Below are positions 18,083-27,360 of a DNA stretch of 64,000 nucleotides, piece by piece (the stretch's first letter is position 1; each line of letters opens with the position of its first letter). The DNA is from Algoriphagus halophilus. GTDB taxonomy: Bacteria; Bacteroidota; Bacteroidia; Cytophagales; Cyclobacteriaceae. The DNA lies in the NCBI RefSeq assembly GCF_900129785.1, contig NZ_FSRC01000001.1:1178001-1242000 (forward strand). Direction: 5' to 3'. A program made the translations under genes and the position numbers. The notes beneath the pieces were generated by a model. That model was not told the origin of the DNA. It did not search any database and was given only the letters and a program-made list of their open reading frames with translations.

Positions 18083-19021
18083 TTAACCCAAATGGGCAAG
18101 TATTGCTTTTTCTATTCTATCGGAAATTTGACTGGTTTCAGCTTTTTGGAACGATTCGCCAGTGATTTTTTCAAACAGCTCAATATAGCGATCAGAGATG
18201 CTATCTACAATTTCATCTGTCATTTCGGGAACAGTTTGTCCTTCTTTGCCTTGAAAACCATTAGAAATCAACCATTGTCTCACAAATTCTTTGGACAATT
18301 GTTTCTGGGGAAGTCCTTTTTCCTGATTCTCTTCATAGCCTTCTGCGTAGAAATACCTGGAAGAATCGGGGGTATGAATTTCATCAATCAGTAAAATTTC
18401 GTCTCCAAACTTTCCAAATTCATACTTGGTGTCCACCAAAATCAATCCCATGGCATTGGCCATTTCTTGACCTCTTTTGAAAAGTGCGCGCGTATATTTT
18501 TCAAGTACAGCATAATCCTCTGGACTCACGATTCCTTGTTCCAAAATAGCCTCTTTAGAAATATCCTCGTCATGACCTTCAGAAGCTTTGGTAGTCGGAG
18601 TAATAATGGGTTCCGGAAAAGGGTCGTTTTCACGCATGTGTTCTGGTAGCTCTACTCCACAAAGTGTTCTTTTTCCAGCTTTGTATTCCCTAGCTGCATG
18701 TCCCGCCATATATCCTCTTATTACCATCTCTACCTTGAATGGCTCACATTTTTTACCAATCGTCACATTTGGATCCGGGGTAGCAGTTACCCAATTAGGA
18801 ACGATATCAGAGGTAGCTTCTAGAAATTTTGCAGCAATTTGGTTTAATACCTGACCTTTGAAAGGGATGGGTTTAGGCAACACTACGTCGAAAGCCGAAA
18901 TTCTATCGGATGCTACGACTACAAGTTCTTTTTCAAAAATATATACATCACGTACTTTACCCTTGTAAAATCCGATCTGTCCGGGAAATTTAAATTGAGT
19001 TTCTTTGATAGCGTTGCTCAT
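18083..19021 (-). CDS. purC: Phosphoribosylaminoimidazole-succinocarboxamide synthase
   Basis: The 312-residue length fits the longer SAICAR synthase form. It catalyses ATP-dependent joining of CAIR and aspartate in purine synthesis. Motifs: [25 protein letters not shown], the [19 protein letters not shown] segment, [27 protein letters not shown] and [12 protein letters not shown]. It is the first gene of a tight minus-strand operon with the STAS gene, rnz and the queuosine transporter. Other pur genes are not in the window. Confidence 0.96.
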   Translation of the reverse strand: MSNAIKETQFKFPGQIGFYKGKVRDVYIFEKELVVVASDRISAFDVVLPKPIPFKGQVLNQIAAKFLEATSDIVPNWVTATPDPNVTIGKKCEPFKVEMVIRGYMAGHAAREYKAGKRTLCGVELPEHMRENDPFPEPIITPTTKASEGHDEDISKEAILEQGIVSPEDYAVLEKYTRALFKRGQEMANAMGLILVDTKYEFGKFGDEILLIDEIHTPDSSRYFYAEGYEENQEKGLPQKQLSKEFVRQWLISNGFQGKEGQTVPEMTDEIVDSISDRYIELFEKITGESFQKAETSQISDRIEKAILAHLG

Positions 19022-19037
19022 GCGAATTCAGTTTTGG

Positions 19038-19045
19038 CAAAAATA
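19038..19045 (-). promoter_or_regulatory. Candidate -7 promoter element for purC
   Basis: On the minus strand this reads TATTTTTG, an exact TAnnTTTG match 17 bases before the purC start. A -33 element is not clear. Confidence 0.4.
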
Positions 19046-19083
19046 GAAAAGCTTTTGCTTTCTTCTCTTTCGATTTCCATTAT

Positions 19084-20175
19084 TTATGATCTTTGGCTTC
19101 TATTTTCATGAACCTCAGTCCGGATTAAATTTCCATTTTCATCAAAAAACTCCTGCTTGCCTGAAAGTAATCCCTTTTGATATCGCCGGATTTCTTCGAG
19201 TGAGCCATCCTCTCTAAATATTTTTACTTCACCTTCTAGATTTCCATTGAGGTAGTTCAGCTCAAAGTTTACCTGTCCATTTTCATGATAGGTGACCTCT
19301 TTGGTGATATTGCCCTGCGAATCAAAATTCTTTTGTGCTTTGAGTTTCCCAGATGCATAGTATTCTTTATAAGGTTCTAAAGCGACGCCTTTTTTGAAAG
19401 TTCCTTTTTCCTTGATTTCACCTGATTGATAATAAATGACAAGCTCGCCTTCTGCAAGTCCTTTTTTATAGGTGCTTCTTCGCAAAGGCTCTCCGGTTTC
19501 ATAGTTGAGATCATAGGAACCATGGAGCTCTCCTCTTTTATAATCTCGGATGGCTTCAATCTCCCCATTTGGAAAATAGACGGTTTCACGGCCATCCAAA
19601 TCTCCTTCAATATAATAGGCAGTAATCTGAGGTGTTCCATCCTCGTAAAACTCCTCGTAGGTACCATCGAGTGTTCCGTCCTGGTAATATATTCTTGAGG
19701 CTAAAACCCCAGATTCATAGTATTTTTCACTTAAACCATTGGGTTTATTGTTCATGAATACCGTTTTGTCCTGGACTTGACCATTTTCAAAATAGGAAGT
19801 CACTAAACCTTCAATTTGATTCCCTTCAAAAGTCAATTCCTGACGGATTTGTCCATTTGGATAAAAGCTTTTGCTAGGGCCTGATCGCTCATCGTCTACG
19901 AATTGAGTGATTCTGGTAGTGTCACCTGTTCTTGGGTCCAAATCGTAAAAAAGTCCCTCTTTTTTATCATCCTTTAGATGTCCTATTAAAATCAGGTTGC
20001 GCTCTTCATCGAATCGTTTGACGATGCCTTGAGCTACTCCATTGACTTTAATATAGACTTCTTTAAGAGTAGGGAAGTCCCCACCGTAATAAGTCCTTAC
20101 TGTGTCTTGTCCAAAAACGGAACTATTGATAAGTAATGATAAAAAGAAGAAGATGACTGGAAATTTCTTTCCCAT
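19084..20175 (-). CDS. Secreted MORN-like (YwqK-type) repeat protein
   Basis: From the ATG at 20175 the product is 363 residues. An upstream TTG at 20181 would add only two residues, so the ATG giving MGKKFPVIFFF is preferred. A signal peptide (cleavage near SSVFGQ) is followed by at least ten tandem repeats of about 23 residues, with core patterns like YPNGQIRQELTF, YFENGQVQDKTVF and FYEDGTPQITAYY. This MORN_2 repeat is found in the YwqK family, often called an antitoxin without good reason. The repeats predict a long beta structure at the cell surface or in the periplasm. No toxin gene is adjacent. It lies between thiolase (42-base gap) and purC. Confidence 0.85.
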   Translation of the reverse strand: MGKKFPVIFFFLSLLINSSVFGQDTVRTYYGGDFPTLKEVYIKVNGVAQGIVKRFDEERNLILIGHLKDDKKEGLFYDLDPRTGDTTRITQFVDDERSGPSKSFYPNGQIRQELTFEGNQIEGLVTSYFENGQVQDKTVFMNNKPNGLSEKYYESGVLASRIYYQDGTLDGTYEEFYEDGTPQITAYYIEGDLDGRETVYFPNGEIEAIRDYKRGELHGSYDLNYETGEPLRRSTYKKGLAEGELVIYYQSGEIKEKGTFKKGVALEPYKEYYASGKLKAQKNFDSQGNITKEVTYHENGQVNFELNYLNGNLEGEVKIFREDGSLEEIRRYQKGLLSGKQEFFDENGNLIRTEVHENRSQRS

Positions 20176-20217
20176 ATTCAATTATTCCGATTAGATGTGT
20201 TGGACTAGCTCCAACGA

Positions 20218-21399
20218 TTAGAGTTTTTCAATAACGATTGCTGATGCTCCTCCGCCTCCGTTGCATATTCCTGCCACTCCGATTTTCCCAGCTTTTTGAT
20301 GTAATACAGAATTTAAGGTAGAAATAATTCTAGCACCAGAAGCACCCAGCGGATGACCTAATGAGACTGCGCCCCCAAAAACATTCAGGCGATCATTGTT
20401 CAGGTTTAATTCTTTTTGATTCGCTAATGCCACTGCTGAGAAGGCTTCATTAATTTCATAATAATCTACTTCCTCTGCCGAGACACCTGCATGTTTGAGC
20501 GCTTTTGGTATAGCCAAGGCTGGTGCTGTGGTAAACCAAAGTGGGTCCTTGGCAGCATCTGCAAAACCTCGGATCTTAGCAATAGGAGTAAGGCCAAGCG
20601 CTTCTAATTTTTCTTTACTTACCAAAATCAATGCGGAAGCTCCGTCATTCATAGTACTGGCATTTGCTGCTGTGACGGTACCTTCTTTATCAAATACTGG
20701 GCGCAGAGAAGGGATTTTGTCAAACATGACATTCTTATATTCCTCGTCTTCGTCTATGAGGATTGTCTCACCCTTGCGACCTTTCATTTCTACAGGAACC
20801 ACCTCTTCTTTGAAGTAACCTTTCGCCCAAGCATCTGCAGATCGTTGATAAGATTGAATTGCATAGGCATCTTGTTCCTCTCTACTGATATTCATTTCAC
20901 GTGCTGTATTATCAGCACAATTTCCCATTGGGAACTTATGGTAAACCTCGAAAAGTCCGTCTTTAACCAGGCCATCTACGAATTCGGCATTTCCATATTT
21001 GTATCCAAATCGAGCTTTCGGAACATAAAAAGGAACATTAGACATGCTTTCCATTCCTCCAGCTACTACTACCTCATTGATTCCAAGCATAATGGATTGT
21101 GCTCCAAACATGACCGCTTTCATTCCTGAAGCGCAGACCTTGTTGACCGTGGTGCAAGGAACATCATACCCAATTCCAGCCCCAATAGCTGCTTGTCGAG
21201 CAGGAGCCTGTCCTAAATTAGCAGAAATCACATTTCCCATAAACACCTCATTTACCTCCTCGGAGCTTACCCCTGATTTGGCCAAAGCGCCTTTGATAGC
21301 TGTACTTCCTAATTCGATTGCGGTTAAACCTGCTAATTTGCCACCAAAACTTCCCAAAGGAGTTCGAACTGCGGCAACTATAAATACTTCTTTAAACAT
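20218..21399 (-). CDS. Acetyl-CoA C-acetyltransferase (thiolase)
   Basis: The 393-residue product is a biosynthetic/degradative thiolase. It has the acyl-accepting Cys in TVNKVCASGMKAVMFG (residue about 90), the NEAFSAVAL motif, the GGAVSLGHPLGASGAR motif with the catalytic His, and the C-terminal Cys in GICNGGGGASAIVIE. It condenses two acetyl-CoA or cleaves 3-ketoacyl-CoA. With HMG-CoA lyase elsewhere in the window it fits acetoacetate and branched-chain amino acid metabolism, though the two are not linked. The next minus-strand gene follows with a small gap. Confidence 0.95.
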   Translation of the reverse strand: MFKEVFIVAAVRTPLGSFGGKLAGLTAIELGSTAIKGALAKSGVSSEEVNEVFMGNVISANLGQAPARQAAIGAGIGYDVPCTTVNKVCASGMKAVMFGAQSIMLGINEVVVAGGMESMSNVPFYVPKARFGYKYGNAEFVDGLVKDGLFEVYHKFPMGNCADNTAREMNISREEQDAYAIQSYQRSADAWAKGYFKEEVVPVEMKGRKGETILIDEDEEYKNVMFDKIPSLRPVFDKEGTVTAANASTMNDGASALILVSKEKLEALGLTPIAKIRGFADAAKDPLWFTTAPALAIPKALKHAGVSAEEVDYYEINEAFSAVALANQKELNLNNDRLNVFGGAVSLGHPLGASGARIISTLNSVLHQKAGKIGVAGICNGGGGASAIVIEKL

Positions 21400-21565
21400 G
21401 CTATTTGGGTTTTAATAAATCTAAGAATAAACTGAGGGATTTGTACGAATAAATTTGACTCGAATGGACCCAGTAACTGGATTTGAAAGTCAATTAATAT
21501 CTGCAAATCAGAAACGAAGTATCAGTTCCAAGGATTGAAATTTTAAGCCTATGCAATCCCTTGAT

Positions 21566-22189
21566 TTACCAATCCGGAATCCCTCTTTTTGGTCTTTGAG
21601 TAGGCTTTTTCTTATTCTGCTGGATGTATCGCAATTCTGCAGCATTCATACTCTCCAAAATTTGGGCAGCTTGTTCGGGGGTCAAATTCATGGCTTTGAG
21701 TTTTTCTTTAAACTCTTCCATGGCCTTTTGTCTATCCTCTAAATTGGCATCCATTTGATCGTTGGCATTTTCGCCTACCTCATCTTCTGTTTGCTCCGAT
21801 GGATCTCCTTCCTGTCCCTCTTTTGCTTGATCTTCTTGGGTCTTTTCTCCCTGATCTTTTTGCTGTTGCTGTTCAGATTGTTCTCCTTCTCCCTGCTGAT
21901 TATCATCTTTCTGTTGCTGATCCTGATTTTGCTGAGGGTCTTGGTTTTGTTCTTGTTTATCCTGTTCTTCCTCTTGTTCTTTTTCCAGTTTTTCTTTCAA
22001 AGCCTGAAGCTTTACATCTCCCGGAAACTTTCCAAGTCCTTCATTTACAGTATTTAAAGCTTGTTCTTTTTCTGTTTTTACATAAGACCTTGCCGCTCTG
22101 TTAAAATAATCTCCAGAAGTCTGTGCACTTACTGGAAACCAGGCAAGCATAAAGATTAATCCGAGAAATGTTAGTATTCTAGTTTTCAT
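21566..22189 (-). CDS. Gln/Glu-rich exported protein of a Bat-like operon
   Basis: The 207-residue protein has a signal peptide (cleavage after PVSA), a short TPR-like helical pair (YFNRAARSYVKTEKEQALNT, residues about 27-60), then a long low-complexity region of Gln, Glu, Asp and Lys (residues about 65-145), and a C-terminal helix ending KRGIPDW. It resembles the small TPR partner next to aerotolerance VWA proteins. Its start overlaps the preceding TPR gene by 11 bases. The low-complexity part is likely disordered. The conserved tail after it (EQAAQILESMNAAELRYIQQ) resembles C-terminal segments of BatC-type proteins (from memory). Function is inferred from context only. Confidence 0.75.
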   Translation of the reverse strand: MKTRILTFLGLIFMLAWFPVSAQTSGDYFNRAARSYVKTEKEQALNTVNEGLGKFPGDVKLQALKEKLEKEQEEEQDKQEQNQDPQQNQDQQQKDDNQQGEGEQSEQQQQKDQGEKTQEDQAKEGQEGDPSEQTEDEVGENANDQMDANLEDRQKAMEEFKEKLKAMNLTPEQAAQILESMNAAELRYIQQNKKKPTQRPKRGIPDW

Positions 22190-22826
22190 CGATTTCTGTG
22201 ACTTCGGTTAAGGTACTAATAAACTCTTGATAGGCAGCAACAGTTTCATCCTGCTGCAAAGCCTCGTTCATTAAGTTCAACGCATCTTTAAATCTAAATT
22301 GTTCCACTAAACGATCTGCCTCTGCTTTTTTACGCTTGGCAAACTCGGATGGCTCGGGCTTATTTTGATCTTCATTTTTGCGCTCCTCATCCCTCTGCAA
22401 CCAGCGAGCCAACATTTCATAGTTATAACGGGCCACTTCATTGGTGGGGTCTTTGATCAATGCAGACTGAAATTTATTTAATGCAGCCTCATATTCCTGC
22501 TTATTTCCAAGTAGCACACCGGATTGATTGAAGGAAAATGAAGAAATGGTTTTGTCAGGAGAGATCGAAGCCTTGTCAAAAGAGGCAGCCGCTTCCTCCG
22601 GCTTCTCAGAATATTGATAACTTAATCCAAGATCAAAATCCAAATGGGGGGAAGCATATTGAAAGTTTTCTATTAAAGCCAAGTGCTTTTCAACAGAAAG
22701 CTCATACTCCGTCTTGGAGTAACTTTCTTCCGCTTCCTCAATGGCTGTATTGAGGCGTGAAACCCGAGTCCAGGAGGCAGGAATTAGCATCAAGGTTGCC
22801 AATAAAACTTTGCTCCAACTCATCAT
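22179..22826 (-). CDS. TPR-repeat protein of a Bat-like operon (BatC-like)
   Basis: The 215-residue product has a signal-like hydrophobic N-terminus (residues 5-18) and TPR repeats, for example ALIENFQYASPHLDFDLGLSY, KTISSFSFNQSGVLLGNKQEY and ALIKDPTNEVARYNYEMLAR. A charged linker rich in Lys and Glu (residues about 145-170) leads to a last helical pair. It starts inside the stop of the upstream VWA gene (one-base overlap) and its end overlaps the next gene by 11 bases. The three form a compact operon. In Bacteroides-type bat operons a VWA protein is followed by BatC, a TPR protein, so the match in order is good. Confidence 0.8.
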   Translation of the reverse strand: MMSWSKVLLATLMLIPASWTRVSRLNTAIEEAEESYSKTEYELSVEKHLALIENFQYASPHLDFDLGLSYQYSEKPEEAAASFDKASISPDKTISSFSFNQSGVLLGNKQEYEAALNKFQSALIKDPTNEVARYNYEMLARWLQRDEERKNEDQNKPEPSEFAKRKKAEADRLVEQFRFKDALNLMNEALQQDETVAAYQEFISTLTEVTEIDEN

Positions 22827-23791
22827 TATAATTTAATGGTTTTAATGGGTAAAATCATATCTATTAAAGATAGGGCTAATGCAGCAAGAAGAAAATAGAA
22901 ATACTTATTTGCTGAGGCTTCCACAATTCTGGAGCCCGTCACTCCACCTTCTAATCTCTCTAAACTGTTGATCAATTCACCGATCTCTTGGACTTGATCA
23001 GAAATCTCAAAATACTGACCGTTTGTTTCAGCAGCAATTTGTTGGAGAGGAGTTCTCTCTAGGACGGACCTAGCAGGTTCTCCGGTCTGAGGATCGATCA
23101 CCACGCCATTTCCCCTTGGGATGGTGCTTCCTGCTTCCGTTCCTATACCCAAGGAAAATACTTTAACTCCTAGGTCATTCAGTTGACCGCCTATTCCTTC
23201 CAATTCATCACCAAAGTTTTCTCCGTCAGAAATCAAGATCACTGATTTGGATTTCACTTCTTGACTTTCATCTTTTTCAAACCGATCCAAGGCAATTCGA
23301 AGTGGAGAATTCAAGTCGGTCCCAAAATTGGGAACCAATCCGGTATTCAATCCATCAATATAAAGTTGAAGTACGCTTTGGTCAAAGGTCAGTGGGCATT
23401 GTAAAAATGCCTCTGAGCTAAATATGATCAAACCTATTCGGTCTGAAGGAAAGCTTTTAGTCAGTTCTTTTAATTCAAACTTCACCCGCTGAAGTCTACT
23501 AGGTCCTATGTCAGTGGCATTCATGGATTGGGAAAGGTCCACCGCAATGAATATATCTTTGCCCTCTTCTTTTATCTCTTTGGTAGAAGTACCAATGGAG
23601 GGACCCGCAAATGCTATAAGAAATAATACGAAATAGGTAGTCCTAAGTACCATTTTGGTAAATAGTCTTCTTTTTTCTACTTCTAGCCGCTTATTGATTG
23701 ACCAATACCTAGTTAGGTAAACGAAATATAACAAGCCAAAAATACCGGCTAATAAGAGTGTGAGTTTTACGTCGGGATATGCCCAAATCAT
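22826..23791 (-). CDS. VWA-domain membrane protein, BatA/BatB-like
   Basis: The 321-residue protein has two N-terminal transmembrane helices (about residues 8-25 and 45-65), a von Willebrand A domain with an intact MIDAS (DLSQSMNATD for DxSxS, then the Thr and Asp sites in GTDLNSPL and ILISDGENFGD), and a third helix at the C-terminus. This is the BatA/BatB architecture, linked with stress and aerotolerance. The complete operon normally begins with a MoxR ATPase and a DUF58 protein and contains two VWA genes. Here only one VWA gene is present with no MoxR or DUF58 beside it, so the locus is reduced or a paralogous set. Confidence 0.88.
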   Translation of the reverse strand: MIWAYPDVKLTLLLAGIFGLLYFVYLTRYWSINKRLEVEKRRLFTKMVLRTTYFVLFLIAFAGPSIGTSTKEIKEEGKDIFIAVDLSQSMNATDIGPSRLQRVKFELKELTKSFPSDRIGLIIFSSEAFLQCPLTFDQSVLQLYIDGLNTGLVPNFGTDLNSPLRIALDRFEKDESQEVKSKSVILISDGENFGDELEGIGGQLNDLGVKVFSLGIGTEAGSTIPRGNGVVIDPQTGEPARSVLERTPLQQIAAETNGQYFEISDQVQEIGELINSLERLEGGVTGSRIVEASANKYFYFLLAALALSLIDMILPIKTIKL

Positions 23792-23935
23792 GGCCTGAAA
23801 TTATAAAATAAACCTTACTTTAAAAGCAGCTAATAAACGAGTGGTCGGATGCATGCCTAAAGAATTGAGAAAATTAACAAACATTAATTTTAAATATTAG
23901 TATAACAATGAAGTTAAAGCACTAAAGATCGAAGA

Positions 23936-26335
23936 ATGCAGCTTTTCCGTAAGGATTTCATTTTTTTATTTGTCTGGATACTATTTGGGATATCAGGTAC
24001 ACTTTCGGCTCAAAACAATTCTATACTAATCGGAGAAGTCCTGGACGCGAGTAATTCCGAGCCATTAATTGGAGCAAGCGTATATTGGGAAGAGGACGTT
24101 TCATCTGGGGTAGTGACTGATTTAAATGGGAAATTCCGACTGAAAAGCCGGGAATTGCCCTCAAAATTAGTGGTATCCTATGTTGGATATGAACAGTCAA
24201 TCCGAACTATTTCGAAAATTGAAGAAGGTAAAGATGTTCGATTTTTCTTAAAACCTTCAGAGCTTTCTTTGGATGAAATCATCATTCAAGAAAGGAGGCC
24301 TGATGAACAGGTCCGGAATTTGGAAACAGGAAAATCAAGGATTCCTATTGAAACCATCAAGAACATCCCTGCATTATTCGGAGAAGTGGATTTGCTTAGG
24401 AGTTTGCAACTTCTTCCAGGAATTCAGACTGCTGGTGAAGGAACCACAGGATTATTTGTACGTGGTGGATCTGCAGACCAAAACTTGGTTCAGGTGGATG
24501 GTGCCCCTGTTTATAACCCTTCTCACTTTTTTGGTTTCTTTTCAGTCTTTAGTCCGGATGCGTTAGATCAGGTAGATTTATACAAAGGTAATATGCCTGC
24601 TAGTTATGGTGGGCGACTTTCCGCTTTGGTGGATGTTTCTTTAAAAGAAGGGAATAATGATCAAATTCATGGTCAGGGAGGAATTGGAACGATTTCTTCT
24701 CGATTGATGCTGGATGGTCCACTTTTTTCTGAGAATTCGACTTTTGCAATATCAGGGAGGAGAACCTATGCGGATCTATTTTTGAAACTCTCCAATAACG
24801 AGGATATAAGGAACAATAAATTAAACTTTCATGATTTAAGTGCCAAATTCGCATTTCGTTTAGGTGACAAAGATAAATTGACTTTTTCCAGCTATGAAGG
24901 AAGTGATTTTTTAGGGTTGGACGACCAGTTCGGGTTAGGCTGGAGAAATTGGGTGAGTTCGGCTACCTGGGGACATACCATTTCTGAGAATTCGTTTTTC
25001 GATTTAGAAGCATACCACTCCAGATATAATTATCAAGTAGATTTTGAAGATCCGGATAATGGTTTTAGTTGGAGAAATAAGCTTTCGGAATCTGGGATGA
25101 AGGGACAATGGAGTTGGAACAAAACAGACCGATTCCAATCCTATTGGGGATTTCAAAGTCAATATTACCATTTTGCACCCATTGGTTTAGATCCTAAAGG
25201 AGGAAGTGCCATCGAACCAATCACCACCAATCCGAAAAACGGAATTCTAACTAGTGTCTTTGCAGGAATGACAAAGGAGTTAAGCCCTAAATTAAGTGCT
25301 GAATTGGGATTGAGATGGGGATTTTACCATCAGATAGGAAAGGGGGTAGATTACTTCTATGAAGGTGGAATTCCAGATGAAGAAGTTGAAGTTGACAGTA
25401 TTGGATATGCTAGTTTTAAACCCATGCATTTCTATCAAGGGCTAGAGCCAAGGTTAGCCTTTAGATATTTGGTAAATGATGAATTTTCAATCAAAGCTGC
25501 CTACAACAGAAATTTTCAATACGTACAAATTGCTACCAATAGTTCAGCAGGACTTCCTATTGACCGATGGATCCTTGCAGGGAAATATATGGCTCCATTG
25601 CGATCAGATCAGGTATCTATTGGGTTTTACAAAAATTTCTTGGATAATAAATGGGAATTTTCTGTAGAAACCTATGCCAAGGATATCAGAAATGTTATTG
25701 ACCTAAAAAATGGGGCCTCAGTGCTTTTTACGGATCAGGTTGAGACGGAGATTCTGACAGGAGATGGCTATGCTTATGGAGTAGAATTTTTAGTAAGAAA
25801 AAATGTAGGAAAGACCACAGGTTGGCTTTCATATACTTATTCAAGGACCTGGAGGAAGATTGATGGAATAAGTTTAGGGGAGCGATATAACCCACGATAT
25901 GATAGACCCAATGATGTTACTTTGGTATTGAATCATGAGTTTTCTCCTGCATGGTCAGCAGGCTTGACTTTTGTGTACACTACTGGACAGGCGGTTTCAT
26001 TTCCTATAGGGACCTATGAGGTAGACAATCAAGTGATACCTCTTTACTCTGAATACAGAAATACAGATCGTTTTCCTGATTATCACCGAATGGATGCCTC
26101 TATCACTTGGAAAAACCCGGATAAGGGAAGGAAATGGAAAGGGAGTTGGAATTTTAGTATCTATAATTTGTATGGAAGGAAGAATCCTTTTGCTTATGAA
26201 TTCAGAGAGCTATTTAATGGTCAAATAAATTATGATCCAGATGTGGACGGCCCCGTGGTGTCCAAAGAGCAAGGGATTGTGATGACTTATTTATTTACTT
26301 TTTTACCCTCCATCACCTATAACTTTCAATTTTAA
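23936..26335 (+). CDS. TonB-dependent receptor with carboxypeptidase-regulatory-like domain
   Basis: The 799-residue product has a signal peptide, an N-terminal CarboxypepD_reg-like domain of about 85 residues (ILIGEVLDASNSEPLIGASV), a plug with LRSLQLLPGIQTAGEGTTGLFVRGG and VQVDGAPVYNPSHFFGFFSVF, and a large beta-barrel ending in FLPSITYNFQF with a terminal Phe. This is a TonB-dependent outer-membrane transporter. The DUF4249 lipoprotein starts one base after the stop and is probably its partner. The transported compound cannot be told from sequence. The plug and barrel appear complete. Confidence 0.93.
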   Translation: MQLFRKDFIFLFVWILFGISGTLSAQNNSILIGEVLDASNSEPLIGASVYWEEDVSSGVVTDLNGKFRLKSRELPSKLVVSYVGYEQSIRTISKIEEGKDVRFFLKPSELSLDEIIIQERRPDEQVRNLETGKSRIPIETIKNIPALFGEVDLLRSLQLLPGIQTAGEGTTGLFVRGGSADQNLVQVDGAPVYNPSHFFGFFSVFSPDALDQVDLYKGNMPASYGGRLSALVDVSLKEGNNDQIHGQGGIGTISSRLMLDGPLFSENSTFAISGRRTYADLFLKLSNNEDIRNNKLNFHDLSAKFAFRLGDKDKLTFSSYEGSDFLGLDDQFGLGWRNWVSSATWGHTISENSFFDLEAYHSRYNYQVDFEDPDNGFSWRNKLSESGMKGQWSWNKTDRFQSYWGFQSQYYHFAPIGLDPKGGSAIEPITTNPKNGILTSVFAGMTKELSPKLSAELGLRWGFYHQIGKGVDYFYEGGIPDEEVEVDSIGYASFKPMHFYQGLEPRLAFRYLVNDEFSIKAAYNRNFQYVQIATNSSAGLPIDRWILAGKYMAPLRSDQVSIGFYKNFLDNKWEFSVETYAKDIRNVIDLKNGASVLFTDQVETEILTGDGYAYGVEFLVRKNVGKTTGWLSYTYSRTWRKIDGISLGERYNPRYDRPNDVTLVLNHEFSPAWSAGLTFVYTTGQAVSFPIGTYEVDNQVIPLYSEYRNTDRFPDYHRMDASITWKNPDKGRKWKGSWNFSIYNLYGRKNPFAYEFRELFNGQINYDPDVDGPVVSKEQGIVMTYLFTFLPSITYNFQF

Positions 26336-26336
26336 G

Positions 26337-27167
26337 ATGAAAAAATTAGGCTACTTACTAGTAATAATGGGACTTTTTTCTTGTCAAGAAGAGGTAACAC
26401 TTCCATTAACTACGTTGGATGAGGTAGTACCTGTGATCGAAGCAACTTGGACCGATAGACCATTTTTTAATGAAGTGAAAGTTTCCTTGGCTGAAAACTA
26501 TTTTGATACGACAGATATAACCATCATTTCTGAAGCAGAGGTATCCATATTGGTGCCTGGAACCCAAGAGCGGATCCCCTTTCGATTTAATAATGAAACC
26601 AAAAGTTATAAACCTATATCAGATAATTATGTAGCAAAAGTTGGGGTGACCTATGAAGTACAAGTGAGATGGGAAGATGAATTGTATTCAGCAAGAGGGT
26701 TGATGCTAGAAGCGCCAACTTTAGATAGTTTGACCTATAGCTACCAGGAAGAACGATTGTTTAGAGAGGAGGGATATTACATCAAAGTTTATGGGAAGAT
26801 CCCTTTTGAAGAAGATAATTATTATAGGATTCGGGTAATTGAAAACGATACCTTAAGAAATGATCGGGATGATTACCTATTGTTTGACGATACGTTTGGA
26901 TTGAAGTTTTTTGAAGAAGGCTTGGAGTTGAATTATCCTTTCGAAGAAGGGGATAGGGTGAGACTTGAATTGTTCCGTATGAACAAAGATACCTATGATT
27001 ATTTCACGCAATTGGTAGGGTTGTTATTCAATGACGGGGGATTGTTTAGCCCTCCTCCACAAAACCCTGAAACCAATTTTAAAGTGGATTCGGGCAAAGG
27101 AAAAGTCTTGGGTTATTTTCTTGTTTCTCCGGTATTAAACGAATCGATTTTTATAAAAAAGGAATAA
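26337..27167 (+). CDS. DUF4249-family lipoprotein
   Basis: The 276-residue product has a lipoprotein signal with Cys about residue 16 (MGLFSCQEEV). The body is beta-rich with segments typical of DUF4249: VPVIEATWTDRPFFNEVKVS, KVGVTYEVQVRWEDELYSA and DRVRLELFRMNKDTYDYFTQL. Members of this family are encoded after TonB-dependent receptors across Bacteroidota and are thought to sit at the outer membrane with them, though no reaction is known. The start follows the receptor stop by one base. A terminator overlaps its stop codon. Confidence 0.88.
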   Translation: MKKLGYLLVIMGLFSCQEEVTLPLTTLDEVVPVIEATWTDRPFFNEVKVSLAENYFDTTDITIISEAEVSILVPGTQERIPFRFNNETKSYKPISDNYVAKVGVTYEVQVRWEDELYSARGLMLEAPTLDSLTYSYQEERLFREEGYYIKVYGKIPFEEDNYYRIRVIENDTLRNDRDDYLLFDDTFGLKFFEEGLELNYPFEEGDRVRLELFRMNKDTYDYFTQLVGLLFNDGGLFSPPPQNPETNFKVDSGKGKVLGYFLVSPVLNESIFIKKE

Positions 27168-27178
27168 TCCTTTTTTTA
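27155..27178 (+). terminator. Intrinsic terminator overlapping the DUF4249 stop codon
   Basis: AAAAAAGGA (27155-27163) pairs with TCCTTTTTT (27168-27176) around a four-base loop that contains most of the stop codon, followed by further T. The stem is mainly A-T, so strength is uncertain. Confidence 0.55.
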
Positions 27179-27189
27179 TTTCTTATTTA

Positions 27190-27205
27190 ATCGTAATATT
27201 ACGAT
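27190..27205. promoter_or_regulatory. Perfect 16-bp palindrome, probable ArsR-type operator, copy 1
   Basis: ATCGTAATATTACGAT is fully self-complementary. It lies 171 bases before the DUF6428 start and matches the shape of operators of small winged-helix ArsR repressors in Bacteroidota arsenic genes (from memory). Confidence 0.65.
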
Positions 27206-27336
27206 GTATTAAAAGATCACGTCAATGCATTTCATCTTTAATGAATTTTTTTCCAAAATTTCTCTCTCCAAAAGAATGTTGGTAGAGAAAGTTTCTGTTG
27301 GGTTTCATTAAAGGAGAAAAAAATTTGAATTTATTT

Positions 27337-27352
27337 ATCGTAATATTACAAT
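27337..27352. promoter_or_regulatory. Second near-perfect copy of the palindrome, operator next to the start codon
   Basis: ATCGTAATATTACAAT differs from the first copy at one base and ends nine bases before the DUF6428 ATG at 27361. A weak -7 match (AAAATTTG, 27320-27327) with TTG 19 bases upstream would put this copy at the transcription start, as expected for repression. Confidence 0.65.
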
Positions 27353-27360
27353 TAATAGCT

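Noticed and set aside
19084..20175. The MORN-like protein as the antitoxin of a toxin-antitoxin pair
   Set aside because: No toxin gene is adjacent, and the repeats and signal peptide fit an exported structural protein.
21755..22104. Leucine-rich open frames opposite the Gln/Glu-rich gene
   Set aside because: A run of CAG/GAA codons reads as Leu/Phe in antisense; these are artefacts of the low-complexity region.
21566..22189. The Gln-rich region as a tandem DNA repeat or microsatellite
   Set aside because: Codons vary too much across the region for a simple DNA repeat; it is a compositional bias of the protein.
27298..27360. An extended N-terminus for the DUF6428 protein
   Set aside because: It would place the second operator palindrome inside the gene and adds a hydrophobic run absent from the expected family start.
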